DNA from: Kibdelosporangium philippinense
GTDB taxonomy: Bacteria > Actinomycetota > Actinomycetes > Mycobacteriales > Pseudonocardiaceae
DNA: 64,000 nt
NCBI RefSeq assembly: GCF_021390435.2
Contig: NZ_JAJVCN010000001.1
Location: forward strand, 3,844,001-3,908,000
Direction: 5' to 3'
The position numbers and the translations under genes were made by a program. Below, piece after piece: positions 55,436 to 63,992 of the stretch (within the stretch, counting starts at the first letter, position 1; every line of letters begins with the position of its first letter). The notes beneath the pieces were generated by a model. It was given only the letters and a program-made list of their open reading frames with translations. It was not told where the DNA came from and made no database searches.

Positions 55436-55922
55436 ACCCGCTGCCGCGACCGACCCAAGTCGGACGATGGGCTTCACCGAGATCAAAAGCTGGTTGCGGC
55501 ACCGGCACCCAATGCTCTACCTCGACCGCGTGCTCGACTACGAGCCGGGTGTGCGGCTGGTCAGCAGGCTCGCGGTGTCGGCGCAGATGGACGCGATCGC
55601 GGGGCACTTCCCGGAGCGCGCGATCTTCCCCGCGAGCCACCTGAGCCAGGCGTTCGCCCAGTCCGGGATCATCCTCTTCCAGCTCAGCACCTCGCCGCTC
55701 GCCGACGACGAGCTCACGCTGGTCGGTGCGATGAACTCGCGGTTCTTCCGGATCGTCACCCCCGGCGACACCGTCACCATCGCCGTCACGGCCGACCGAC
55801 TGGTTGGCGGCACGACCTTCTTCTTCTCCGGCCGTGCGGTCGTGGACTCGACGACGGTTGCGGCGTTTCGCGCGAACCTGGTGCGGCGCAAGGCCGCCGA
55901 CATGGGGCACCAGTGGTGGTGA
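55422..55922 (+). CDS. FabZ-like hotdog protein with altered active site
   Basis: 166 residues from the ATG at 55422, overlapping the thioesterase gene by 14 bp. LRHRHPMLYLDRV has the FabZ histidine, and GHFPERAIFPASHLSQAFAQ aligns with GHFPGxPxxPGVLIxEAxAQ. At the position of the catalytic Glu there is Gln, and the PG turn is PA. It may therefore not dehydrate 3-hydroxyacyl-ACP; it could be a structural partner or catalyse something else. With no ketoreductase in the operon, a normal dehydratase would lack a substrate anyway. Confidence 0.82.
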   Translation: MFPAEPAAATDPSRTMGFTEIKSWLRHRHPMLYLDRVLDYEPGVRLVSRLAVSAQMDAIAGHFPERAIFPASHLSQAFAQSGIILFQLSTSPLADDELTLVGAMNSRFFRIVTPGDTVTIAVTADRLVGGTTFFFSGRAVVDSTTVAAFRANLVRRKAADMGHQWW

Positions 55923-57055
55923 GCGACCAGGGCGGCGGCACCGGAGCTCTGGTCACCGGGATGGCCTGGTCCACGGCGCTGGGCTCGGACCTGGACGAGG
56001 TGTGGCAGGCGTTGCTCTCGGGGGCGACCGGGGTGGCGCCGGTACCGAGCGCGCACCCGCTGCGCAACGACCAGGCGGCGGCCCTGCCGGACCTGCCGAT
56101 GGACCTCGACCCCGAGCGGCGCCAGTACGAGCTCGGTTCGCGGACCCTGCGGGCGGCGGTGGCGGACGCCGGGCTCGACGTCACCGACCCACGGCTGCGG
56201 CTGGTGGTCGGCACGAGCTACGGATCGCACCTGGACGTCCCGCCCGTCGGGCTGGACCGGTGGGGCGAGGTGCTCGCGACGGGGCTGGGGATGACCCGCC
56301 GTCCGCTGATGGTGAGCACCGCCTGCTCGGCGGCCTCGGACGCCATCCTGGTCGGCGCCGCGCTGATCGCCGAGGGCGAGGAGGACGTCTGCGTTGTCGG
56401 CGGCGTAGATGTGCTGACCCAGGCCAAACGACTCGGGCACTCCGCACTCGGCACCATGTCGCCCACCGCGCTACGGGCCTTCGACGAGAGCCACGACGGC
56501 ACGATCCTCGGCGAGGGCGCGGCCTTCCTCGTGCTAGAGCGCGCTCGTTCGGCGCAGGCGCGCGGGGCTCGCGTGCGGGGTCGGCTGTCCGGCACCGGCT
56601 CGGCGAACGACGCCGCCGGTCCGACGGCCCCGGACCCGAGCGGCGACACCGTCGTGCGAGCGGTGACCGCCGCGCTCGCCGCAGCCGACCGCGGCACCGG
56701 CGAGGTGGGTGTGCTCCACGCGCACGGCTCAGGCACCCCGGTCAACGACGACGTCGAGAGCCGCGGCTTCGCTCGTACGTTCACGAATGGGGCGGCACCG
56801 GTCGTGTTCGCGACCAAAGGCGCCTTCGGCCACACACTGGGCGCGACCGGAGCGCTGGGGGCCGTCGCCTTGCTGCTGGCCCTGCGGGACAAGCGAGTGC
56901 CGCCGGTGCCCGGGCTGAGCACGGTTATGCCGGGATTCCCGCTGCCCCTCCCGGCTGGTGCCGCGCCACTGCCGTTCACCGGCGACGTCGGGCTCAGTGT
57001 CACGCTCGGGTTCGGCGGGTTCACCACCTGCCTCGCGCTGGAGGTTCCCGCATGA
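55919..57055 (+). CDS. Beta-ketoacyl synthase (FabF-like KS)
   Basis: About 378 residues; several GTG codons lie at 55913-55921, and the GTG overlapping the previous stop (55919) is chosen. Catalytic Cys136 is in MVSTACSAASDA; the His motifs are LHAHGSGTPVNDDVES and ATKGAFGHTLGATG. The C-terminus FGGFTTCLALEV is normal. It elongates acyl-ACP chains. It is followed by a half-length KS-like protein, a pairing seen in aryl-polyene and related type II systems (KS plus chain-length factor). Confidence 0.9.
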   Translation: MSDQGGGTGALVTGMAWSTALGSDLDEVWQALLSGATGVAPVPSAHPLRNDQAAALPDLPMDLDPERRQYELGSRTLRAAVADAGLDVTDPRLRLVVGTSYGSHLDVPPVGLDRWGEVLATGLGMTRRPLMVSTACSAASDAILVGAALIAEGEEDVCVVGGVDVLTQAKRLGHSALGTMSPTALRAFDESHDGTILGEGAAFLVLERARSAQARGARVRGRLSGTGSANDAAGPTAPDPSGDTVVRAVTAALAAADRGTGEVGVLHAHGSGTPVNDDVESRGFARTFTNGAAPVVFATKGAFGHTLGATGALGAVALLLALRDKRVPPVPGLSTVMPGFPLPLPAGAAPLPFTGDVGLSVTLGFGGFTTCLALEVPA

Positions 57056-57624
57056 CGGCCCGCCGTGAGCCCACGCCGGTCAAGGACATCGCGGTGCCGG
57101 AGGGCGCCGGGCTGGTCCCGCTGGCCACCGTTCGGACCAGCCACGCCGCGAACGCCACACCGCACCGGCGGATCCCCTCCCTGTACGCCGACCCGGCCTC
57201 GTGGGCGGTCCTCGAAGCCGTCGACGAACTGTGGGCCGGGTGCCCGGACGAAGTGCGGGCACCGGGGACCACGGCGATGGTCCTGGTCAGCACCTACAGC
57301 ACCCTGGACACGATGTCGGCGATTGCCCGCGCGGTACCGGGTGGGCGTCTCTCGCCGCTGCGCTTCGCCGGGGCGAGCGCCGGTGGGCCGATCAGTCTCG
57401 TATGCCTGGTGCACGGCCTGCGAGGACCGACCCTCACGATCACCACCGATCCGGCGGGCGGGTTGCCGGCGGCCCTGACGATGACCAGGCACTGGCTGCG
57501 GACCGGTGCGGCGAGCCACGGGGTGGTCGCCGTGCACCACCACGATCCACTGCGCGGGCACGAGGTGCAGTGTGTTCTGGTCGGGGCCGCACCCCGCCTG
57601 CGTCTGTCCGGAGCGCCGCGGTGA
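57052..57624 (+). CDS. Half-length ketosynthase-like protein (chain-length-factor type)
   Basis: 190 residues, ATG overlapping the KS stop. It resembles only the N-terminal half of a ketosynthase (Ketoacyl-synt_3 type): TTAMVLVSTYSTLDTMSAIA, then FAGASAGGPISLVCLVHGLR and GPTLTITTDPAGGLPAALTM. Where a KS has TACSSS it has TTDPAGG, so there is no nucleophile. In aryl-polyene clusters a short protein of this kind (ApeC) pairs with the active KS. The assignment is by position and shape and is moderately sure. Confidence 0.7.
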   Translation: MTARREPTPVKDIAVPEGAGLVPLATVRTSHAANATPHRRIPSLYADPASWAVLEAVDELWAGCPDEVRAPGTTAMVLVSTYSTLDTMSAIARAVPGGRLSPLRFAGASAGGPISLVCLVHGLRGPTLTITTDPAGGLPAALTMTRHWLRTGAASHGVVAVHHHDPLRGHEVQCVLVGAAPRLRLSGAPR

Positions 57625-59024
57625 GTGCGAGCGTGACAGGCGGCGTGGAGCGTGCCGCGGTGCTCGCCTTCCTGGCTGTGTGCGTGGACGCCGGATCAGG
57701 TCCCGGCAGCCCGTCCGGCCTCGGGCCCGACGAGCCCGAGGCCGTCGTCGACGCGGTCGCAGGCCTGGAGTTGCCGCCCGGCTCCCCGGTGCTGATCGCG
57801 ATGCCGAACGGCCGGGGCGCGCTTGCCGCGTTCTTCGGGGCGCTGCTCGCCGGCGCGGTTCCGGTGCTGCTCCCGCCAGCGGCGGGAGCAGCGCGGATCG
57901 CCGAGATCGCTCGGCAGCTGGGTGGCGCAGCGCTGATCGCTCCCCGGATCGACCCAGCGCGGTACGGGGCGGTGGCGGTGCACCCGCTGGACGGCCGGTG
58001 CGAGGCGGCGCTGCTGGAGGCCCAGGCGCACCAGCGGTATCAGCCGGGCGAGGTCGTGCTGATGACGTCGGGCACCTCCGGGATCGCGACCGGCTGCCTG
58101 CACGGCATCGACGCACTGCTGCGCAACGCCGACCGCCACGCCACCGCCGTCGGCCAGTGCGCGGACGACACGGTCCTGGTGTCCCTGCCCCTGTACTACT
58201 CCTACGGCCTGGTCGCGCAGGCGCTGGCCGCGTTCGTGCGGGGCTCGCGGCTGGTCGTCTCCGGACCGCCGTTCACCTCCCGGTCCTTCGCTGAGACCAT
58301 CCGCGCTCACGACGTCACGGTGTCCTCGCTGACGCCCAGCACAGCGGTCCGGCTGGCCGCGGAACCGCCTGCCGGGCGAGCCGCGCTACGCGTGCTCACC
58401 GTCGGCGGCGACGCGCTGGACCCAGGGCACGTCGGCTCCCTGCTGGCAGGCGGTTGGCTGGAGGAGCTCTACCTCACCTACGGCCTCACCGAGGCCGGCC
58501 CGCGCGTGACCACGCTCGCAGCGCACCGCGAGCCCGAGCACCGCTGGAGCTCGGTCGGCGTCCCGCTGCCGGGGGTGCGGACGTACCTGTGCGACTCCGC
58601 GGGCGACGGGCCTGGTGCGGAGCTCGTCGTCGAATCCGACACGGTGCTGCGCCAACGACTCCCCGGCGGCGCCCCGACCGTCGCGGGCATCGTCACCACC
58701 GGCGACCGCTTCGACATCGACGCGGACGGCTACCACTTCTTCCGCGGCCGGTCCGGCGACTCGGTCGTCGTCGGCGGGGAAAAGGTCTGGCTGCCCTCGG
58801 TGCGGCGGATCGCCGCCGGGGTGCCCGGCGTCCGGCGCGTGGCCACCACCGTCTACCGGGACGACCGCGACGAGCTGCGCTACGGACTGGACGTTGCCGT
58901 GGACGATCCCGGGCCGCGGCAGGCGGCGGAGATCGAGAACGCGCTCAACCTCGTCCTGCTGCGCGCCGAGCGACCGCATCGGATCACGTTGAGCCAGGCG
59001 ACGACCGAGGAGTGGAGCAAATGA
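57621..59024 (+). CDS. Acyl-AMP ligase / AMP-dependent synthetase
   Basis: 467 residues, GTG at 57621 overlapping the previous stop. ANL motifs: VVLMTSGTSGIATGCLHG (P-loop), LPLYYSYGLVAQAL, YLTYGLTEAGPRV, TTGDRFDIDADGYHFFRGRS and GGEKVWLPSVRR. It is shorter than typical acyl-CoA synthetases (about 520-560), mostly at the N-terminus. The last residues (ATTEEWSK) lie where the catalytic Lys of the C-terminal subdomain would be. It would activate a carboxylic acid for loading onto the ACP or PCP. Confidence 0.88.
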   Translation: MSASVTGGVERAAVLAFLAVCVDAGSGPGSPSGLGPDEPEAVVDAVAGLELPPGSPVLIAMPNGRGALAAFFGALLAGAVPVLLPPAAGAARIAEIARQLGGAALIAPRIDPARYGAVAVHPLDGRCEAALLEAQAHQRYQPGEVVLMTSGTSGIATGCLHGIDALLRNADRHATAVGQCADDTVLVSLPLYYSYGLVAQALAAFVRGSRLVVSGPPFTSRSFAETIRAHDVTVSSLTPSTAVRLAAEPPAGRAALRVLTVGGDALDPGHVGSLLAGGWLEELYLTYGLTEAGPRVTTLAAHREPEHRWSSVGVPLPGVRTYLCDSAGDGPGAELVVESDTVLRQRLPGGAPTVAGIVTTGDRFDIDADGYHFFRGRSGDSVVVGGEKVWLPSVRRIAAGVPGVRRVATTVYRDDRDELRYGLDVAVDDPGPRQAAEIENALNLVLLRAERPHRITLSQATTEEWSK

Positions 59025-60628
59025 CCACCGATTCCGGCACCGCGGAGACCACGGAGACCACTGTCCCGGCGCTGCGTGCGGTCGCCGACCGCGTTCGGAG
59101 GACGCCGGACGCCGAGGCGGTCCGCTCGGCCCGCGAGGCTGTCGACTACCGCACCCTGTGGGAGCGCTCCGCGCGGATCGCGGCGCGGGTCGGGCAGCTC
59201 GGCGCCGCTCCCGGCACGGCCGTCGGCGTATGCCTCGAACGGTCGGTGGACCTGGTCGTGACGCTGATCGGGCTGCTGCGGTCCGGTTACGTCGCGGTGC
59301 CACTGGACGTCCGGTACCCGGCCGAGCGGCTGCGGTTCATGTGCGCCGACGCCGGCGTCGAGCTGGTCGTCGGCCACCAGGGCGCCCTCGACCGGCTGGG
59401 CGGCTTCACCACCGTCATGACTGACCGGGAGGTCGGCTACGCCACCGCGCGCCCGGCGCGGCCCGCGCCGGGCGCCGTCCCGGCGTTCGAGGCACCCGAG
59501 GTCGCGGGCGACGACACCGCCTACATCGTCTACACCTCCGGGTCGACCGGCCGTCCGAAGGGCGTGCGCTACGCGCATCGCAACCTCGCCAATCTCGTGG
59601 CTTGGCAGGCCGGTGCCAGCGAGTGCGGGCCGGGCGACCGGACGCTGCAGTTCTCGCCCGCGTCCTTCGACGTGATCTACCAGGAGGTGCTTCCCACGCT
59701 CGGCGAGGGCGGCATCGTGATCTGCTGTGACGAGGACGAGCGGCTGGATCCGCAGCTGCTCTGGGACCTCGTCGAACGCGAACGGGTCAACCGCCTGTTC
59801 GTGCCCTTCGTGATGATCCAGTCGCTCGCCCTGTTCGCCAACGAGGCCACCCCGCAGCGGCACCCGCTGCGCGAGATCCTCACGTCGGGGGAGCAGGTGC
59901 AAAGCACGGCAGCGATCCGGGCGATGTTCACCCGGCTGCCGGACTGCCGGCTGGTGAACCAGTGGGGCACGACCGAGACCCACGTCGCCACCTGGTACGA
60001 GCTGCCCGCGGACGTGACCACCTGGGCCGACCTGCCGTCGATCGGCAGGCCGATCACCGGCACCGGCATCCGGGTCTGCGATCCTGATGGCCGGCCGGTG
60101 CCGGACGGCGAGGTGGGGGAGCTGTGGATCACCGGTGCGGCCGTCGGGCCCGGCTATCTCAACCTCCCCGAGCGCACGGCGCGCAGCTACCGCACCGACC
60201 CTCTGGACCCGGCCGTGCCGGCCTACCGCAGCGGCGACCTCGGCCGGGTTACCCCGGACGGTCTCCTCGAGTTCCTCGGCCGGGAGGACACACAGGTCAA
60301 GGTGCGGGGGTTTCGGATCGAGCTCGGGGAGATCGAGAGCGTGCTGGCCGCCGACCCGTCCGTCGCGCAGGCGGTGGTGGTGGTCGCGGGCTCTGCGGCC
60401 GAGGACCGGAACCTCCGTGGGTTCCTTGTGCCGAAGTCGGCTCCGGAGGACACATCGGCCTGGACGGCGGGTCTGCTCGCGGACCTGCGCGACCGGTTGC
60501 CCGCCTACATGGTGCCGGTCCGGGTCGATGTCGTCGAGTCGTTGCCGCGCACACCCAGCGGGAAGGTAGACCGGCTCGCCCTGGCTGCCAGGGACACGGT
60601 GCTGGCGGCGAACGAGGGAGCAGCATGA
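59021..60628 (+). CDS. Free-standing NRPS adenylation domain
   Basis: 535 residues, ATG overlapping the previous stop. Motifs: YIVYTSGSTGRPKGVRYAH, FSPASFDVIYQEVLP, NQWGTTETHVATWYELP, YRSGDLGRVTPDGLLEFLGRE and LPAYMVPVRVDVVESLPRTPSGKVDR with the A10 Lys. Hand-read specificity residues are D-V-Y-V-L-S-Q-V-A; I recognise no standard amino acid. The small valine/serine pocket and neighbouring aminotransferase make a non-proteinogenic (for example beta-amino) acid possible. It would charge the free PCP at 62394 or the PCP of the next protein. Confidence 0.9.
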   Translation: MTTDSGTAETTETTVPALRAVADRVRRTPDAEAVRSAREAVDYRTLWERSARIAARVGQLGAAPGTAVGVCLERSVDLVVTLIGLLRSGYVAVPLDVRYPAERLRFMCADAGVELVVGHQGALDRLGGFTTVMTDREVGYATARPARPAPGAVPAFEAPEVAGDDTAYIVYTSGSTGRPKGVRYAHRNLANLVAWQAGASECGPGDRTLQFSPASFDVIYQEVLPTLGEGGIVICCDEDERLDPQLLWDLVERERVNRLFVPFVMIQSLALFANEATPQRHPLREILTSGEQVQSTAAIRAMFTRLPDCRLVNQWGTTETHVATWYELPADVTTWADLPSIGRPITGTGIRVCDPDGRPVPDGEVGELWITGAAVGPGYLNLPERTARSYRTDPLDPAVPAYRSGDLGRVTPDGLLEFLGREDTQVKVRGFRIELGEIESVLAADPSVAQAVVVVAGSAAEDRNLRGFLVPKSAPEDTSAWTAGLLADLRDRLPAYMVPVRVDVVESLPRTPSGKVDRLALAARDTVLAANEGAA

Positions 60629-62397
60629 TGGAGAGGGTCACCGTGGCGACGCCGGACCACATCCCGGTGCTGGACCGGATGGCGGGACCGCTGCCGGTGT
60701 CAGGTGCCCAGCGAGCGCTGTACCTGGTCGAACTGCTCCATCCGGGTACGCCGATGTACAACATCACGGTGGCGGTCCGCCTGGAGGGCCCGCTCGACGT
60801 GCCGCGGCTGCGGAGCGCCGTGGCGCGCGTCGTCGCGCGGCACGATGCGCTGCGTACGACCTTCACGCCCGGCACCGCGCCGCCGTTCGAACCTGCCCAG
60901 CGGATCGGCGACCCGGACGCGGAGCTGCCCGTCGTCGACCTGGACGCCGACGGGACCGAGGACGTGGACGCCGCGGCGTTCCGAGTGGCCCAGGCGTGGG
61001 CCGACGAGCCGTTCGACTTGGAGCGCGGGCCGCTGCTGCGGACGCGGTTGCTCAGGCTGGGGCCCGGCAGGCACCTGCTCGTCGTCACGATGCACCAGCT
61101 GGTTTCGGACGGTCCGTCGCTGCAGGTGTTCTTCGACGAGCTGGCGGAGGGGTACGCCGGTGGGCCCGAGCGCGCCGCGCCGGCCCTGCAGTTCGCCGAC
61201 TATGCGGCATGGCAGCGGGCCCGCCCCGTCGACGCCGAGCAGCTCGGCTGGTGGCGGGACCGCCTCGCCGGGGTCCCAACGGTGCTGCGGCTGCCGGCCG
61301 ACCGACCCCGGCCGGCGGTCGCCGGCCCGCACGGGGGCAGCCACCGGCACAGGCTGCGCGCGGCGGTGATGAGACCGGCGTTGCGGCTGGCGCAGGATCT
61401 GCGGGTGACACCGTTCGTGCTGGTGCTGACCGCCTACGCCACTTTCCTCTCCCGCCTCGCCGGCACTCGGGATGTGCTCGTCGGCGTGCCGGTGAGTGCC
61501 CGCGACCGCGTCGAGCTCGAGAGCGTGATCGGGTTCTTCGCCACGACGCTACCGGTGCTCGTCGAGGCCGGCCGCGACCGGAACTTTGCCGACCTCTGTC
61601 GGTCGGTCCAGTCGGAGCTGCTGGACGTCCTGACCCACCGGGACGTGACGATGGAGCAGCTCGCGGAGGAGCTCGCGCCCAGGCGCGATCCCGGGCACGC
61701 CCCCCTGGTCCAGGCGTTCTTCTCCCTCGAGCAGGAGCCGATCGTGAGCCCGCACCTGCCGGGCCTGCGCGCCACCGCGTTCGATCTCCCGCCCACCGGG
61801 GCGAAGGTCGACCTCGACATGATGGTCTTCCGGGCGGCCGGGGCGGGTGACGACTTCGACCTGACGCTCACGTACCGGACCGACCTGTTCGAGGCCGCCA
61901 CGATCGCCCGGATGGCCGAGCAGTTCGAGCTGCTGCTCGTCGCGGCCGTCTCGGACCCTACGGCCCCAATCCGGTCGTTGCCCGGCCCGGTCGAGGATGT
62001 TCCTGCGACCTCGCGTCCCGCGGCGGCGACGGTGGCGCCTCGCCTCGATCTCCCGATGTCGGCCTGCACCGGCATGGAGCAGAACCTCATCCAGATCTGG
62101 CGGGAGGTGCTGAGCCGTGACGACATCGGCCTCGACGACAACTTCTTCGACCTCGGGGGCACGTCCTTCGCTCTCGCCACCGTGCACACTCTGATCGGTG
62201 CCCGCACCGGAGCGAAGACGTCGCTGGTGTCGCTGCTGGAGTTCCCGACGATCGCCGCGCTTGCGCGGCACCTGGCAGACGGCCCCCGGACAGGACCTGC
62301 GCCAGTCGAGCCGGCTGATCAGGCGCGTGCGGCCCGGCTGCGCGACCGCCGGAACCGGCTGCAGCAACGACGGTCCGCGCGGGGGGCCGGCGAGTGA
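60625..62397 (+). CDS. NRPS condensation domain plus PCP, active-site His replaced
   Basis: 590 residues, ATG overlapping the A-domain stop. C domain (about 18-455): VSGAQRALYLVELLHPGTPMYNI; the HHxxxDG motif reads HQLVSDG (His157-Gln158), so the catalytic second His is Gln. The rest (ADYAAWQR, VGVPVSARDR, GFFATTLPVLVE, VTMEQLAEEL) is well conserved, arguing against simple decay. PCP: DDNFFDLGGTSFALATV with Ser514. The C-terminal basic tail (RLRDRRNRLQQRRSARG) looks like a docking segment. It could be a non-catalytic scaffold or perform an unusual acyl transfer. Confidence 0.88.
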   Translation: MMERVTVATPDHIPVLDRMAGPLPVSGAQRALYLVELLHPGTPMYNITVAVRLEGPLDVPRLRSAVARVVARHDALRTTFTPGTAPPFEPAQRIGDPDAELPVVDLDADGTEDVDAAAFRVAQAWADEPFDLERGPLLRTRLLRLGPGRHLLVVTMHQLVSDGPSLQVFFDELAEGYAGGPERAAPALQFADYAAWQRARPVDAEQLGWWRDRLAGVPTVLRLPADRPRPAVAGPHGGSHRHRLRAAVMRPALRLAQDLRVTPFVLVLTAYATFLSRLAGTRDVLVGVPVSARDRVELESVIGFFATTLPVLVEAGRDRNFADLCRSVQSELLDVLTHRDVTMEQLAEELAPRRDPGHAPLVQAFFSLEQEPIVSPHLPGLRATAFDLPPTGAKVDLDMMVFRAAGAGDDFDLTLTYRTDLFEAATIARMAEQFELLLVAAVSDPTAPIRSLPGPVEDVPATSRPAAATVAPRLDLPMSACTGMEQNLIQIWREVLSRDDIGLDDNFFDLGGTSFALATVHTLIGARTGAKTSLVSLLEFPTIAALARHLADGPRTGPAPVEPADQARAARLRDRRNRLQQRRSARGAGE

Positions 62398-62705
62398 GCG
62401 CGGACGACGAGAAGGTCGAGGCCTCCACCGCCGAGGACGAGTTCAACGGCGTCCGAACCGGGACAGCCGCCGTCGTCGCCGCGGTCTGGTGTGAGCTCTT
62501 CGGGGTGCCGCGGGTCGATCCCGACGACGACTTCTTCGCCATGGGCGGGCATTCGATGCTCGCGGTCCGGATGTCGTCCCGGTTGCGGACCGAGCTGGGA
62601 CTGCGTGTACCGGTGCGCACGATCCTGGAGAACCCGACAGTCGACGGCCTCTCCCAGTTGCTGGCCGAGGCCGTCGAGTCCGCCACCGATCCGGCCGGCG
62701 ACTGA
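62394..62705 (+). CDS. Free-standing peptidyl carrier protein
   Basis: 103 residues from a GTG overlapping the previous stop (GTGA). FFAMGGHSMLAVRMSSRLRT carries Ser54 for phosphopantetheine. A disordered acidic N-terminal stretch of about 20 residues precedes the fold. It is the last gene of the operon. Probably loaded by the free A domain at 59021. Confidence 0.9.
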   Translation: MSADDEKVEASTAEDEFNGVRTGTAAVVAAVWCELFGVPRVDPDDDFFAMGGHSMLAVRMSSRLRTELGLRVPVRTILENPTVDGLSQLLAEAVESATDPAGD

Positions 62706-63032
62706 ACTCGCGCCCTTCACCGGATGCAGCCACTGCCTCATCCGAGAAGGCCGGCGTGGTGATCGGGCTGGGAGGCTGTTATCGGGCTGGGCGATGGCAC
62801 GGCAGCCTGATCACCTCTGGGAGGGCCAACGGACTGTCATAACCACCGAGTCCTCGACGGCTTCCCGCGAGTGATTGATCCCAGATCCCAGGTCCCCAAC
62901 TTGCACGCGCCCCGACGCTCAGCTAGCCCTTCAGTAAGCGTGTCGAGGTGGTAGAGCCACCCGGAGATAGGTCAAGGGTCTTATCCTGACCGGGTTTGCG
63001 ACTCCAACGCAGCCCGACCAAGAAAGACCCTT
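62706..63032. other. 327-bp gap after the biosynthetic operon, with an imperfect inverted repeat
   Basis: No gene seen. GGTGATCGGGCTG (62758-62770) and CAGCCTGATCACC (62803-62815) are 13-bp arms with one mismatch and a 32-nt loop; this may terminate the operon. The right part should hold the left end of the IS1380-type element, but I could not define its terminal repeat. Confidence 0.4.
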
Positions 63033-63992
63033 GTGGTGAAGAAGCTATCGCATGAGCAGAGCCGGCAAAACTCGGCACGCCGTCGTCGCAAGGTCGAGGC
63101 GCGGCATCGGCAGGCAGGGCGGTGGGGTGAGCGGTCCGAGCCGATGCTCACCTCGGGTAAGATCAACTACGAGGTCGGTGGCAACGTCGAGGCGACTGCG
63201 TTCGGTGGGCTGTTCGCGATGCACCGCCTGGTGACGCGGCTGGGATTGGTGAAGGCGATCGACGACGGCCTGGAGCTGTTGCAGATCCATCTGCCCTACC
63301 ACGAATCCGATCACGTGTTCACCCTGGCCTACAGCGTGCTGTGCGGTGGGACCCGTCTGCAGGACGTCGACCGGTTGCGCAACGACGTGCCGTTGATGAA
63401 CGGGCTGGGCGCCAGGCTGTTGCCGGATCCGGCCACGATCGGGGACTTCCTGCGCCGCTTCTCCGAGGCCGACATCGTGGGGTTGATGGAGGCGATCAAC
63501 TCGGTACGGCCGCAGGTGTGGCGCGGCCGGGGCGCCGACCTGCTCGGCGAGGTGGCCTACCTGGACGTGGACGGCACGAATGTGCCCACCATCGGCCGGC
63601 TCAAACAGGGCATGGACATCGGCTACAAGGGCATCTGGGGCTACGCGCCGCTGGTGGTGACGCTGGCCAACACCCGGGAGGTGCTCTATCTGGTCAACCG
63701 GCCGGGTAACGCACCCAGCCACCAAGACGCGCCGGCCTGGATCGACAAGGCCATCGGCCTCGTCGCGCCGTACGCGAAGCGGGTGTGCCTGCGCGGGGAC
63801 ACCGACTTCGCGCTGACCGCGCAGTTCGACCGGTGGGCGCAGCAGGCCGACTTCGTGCTCGGCACGGACAACATCGCCGCCCTGCGCACCCGAGCCGAAG
63901 CCCTGGAGGCCTCGGCGTGGACACGGCTGCACCGCCGGGCACTGTCGGCGATCATGAAATTCCCCACCAAAGCTGGGTTTGCGATCACGTAA
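63033..63992 (+). pseudogene. IS1380-family transposase interrupted at its 3' side
   Basis: The frame gives 319 residues, against about 460 for the family. Recognisable blocks: MLTSGKINYEVGGNVEATAFGG, LAYSVLCGGTRLQDVDRLRND, LPDPATIGDFLRRFSEADI, VAYLDVDGTNVPTIGRLKQG (catalytic Asp), KRVCLRGDTDFAL (second Asp). Homology stops at about 63942, after which the frame reads foreign sequence (SAIMKFPTKAGFAIT) belonging to another insertion element. The C-terminal catalytic Glu region is missing or lies beyond the window. Confidence 0.8.
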
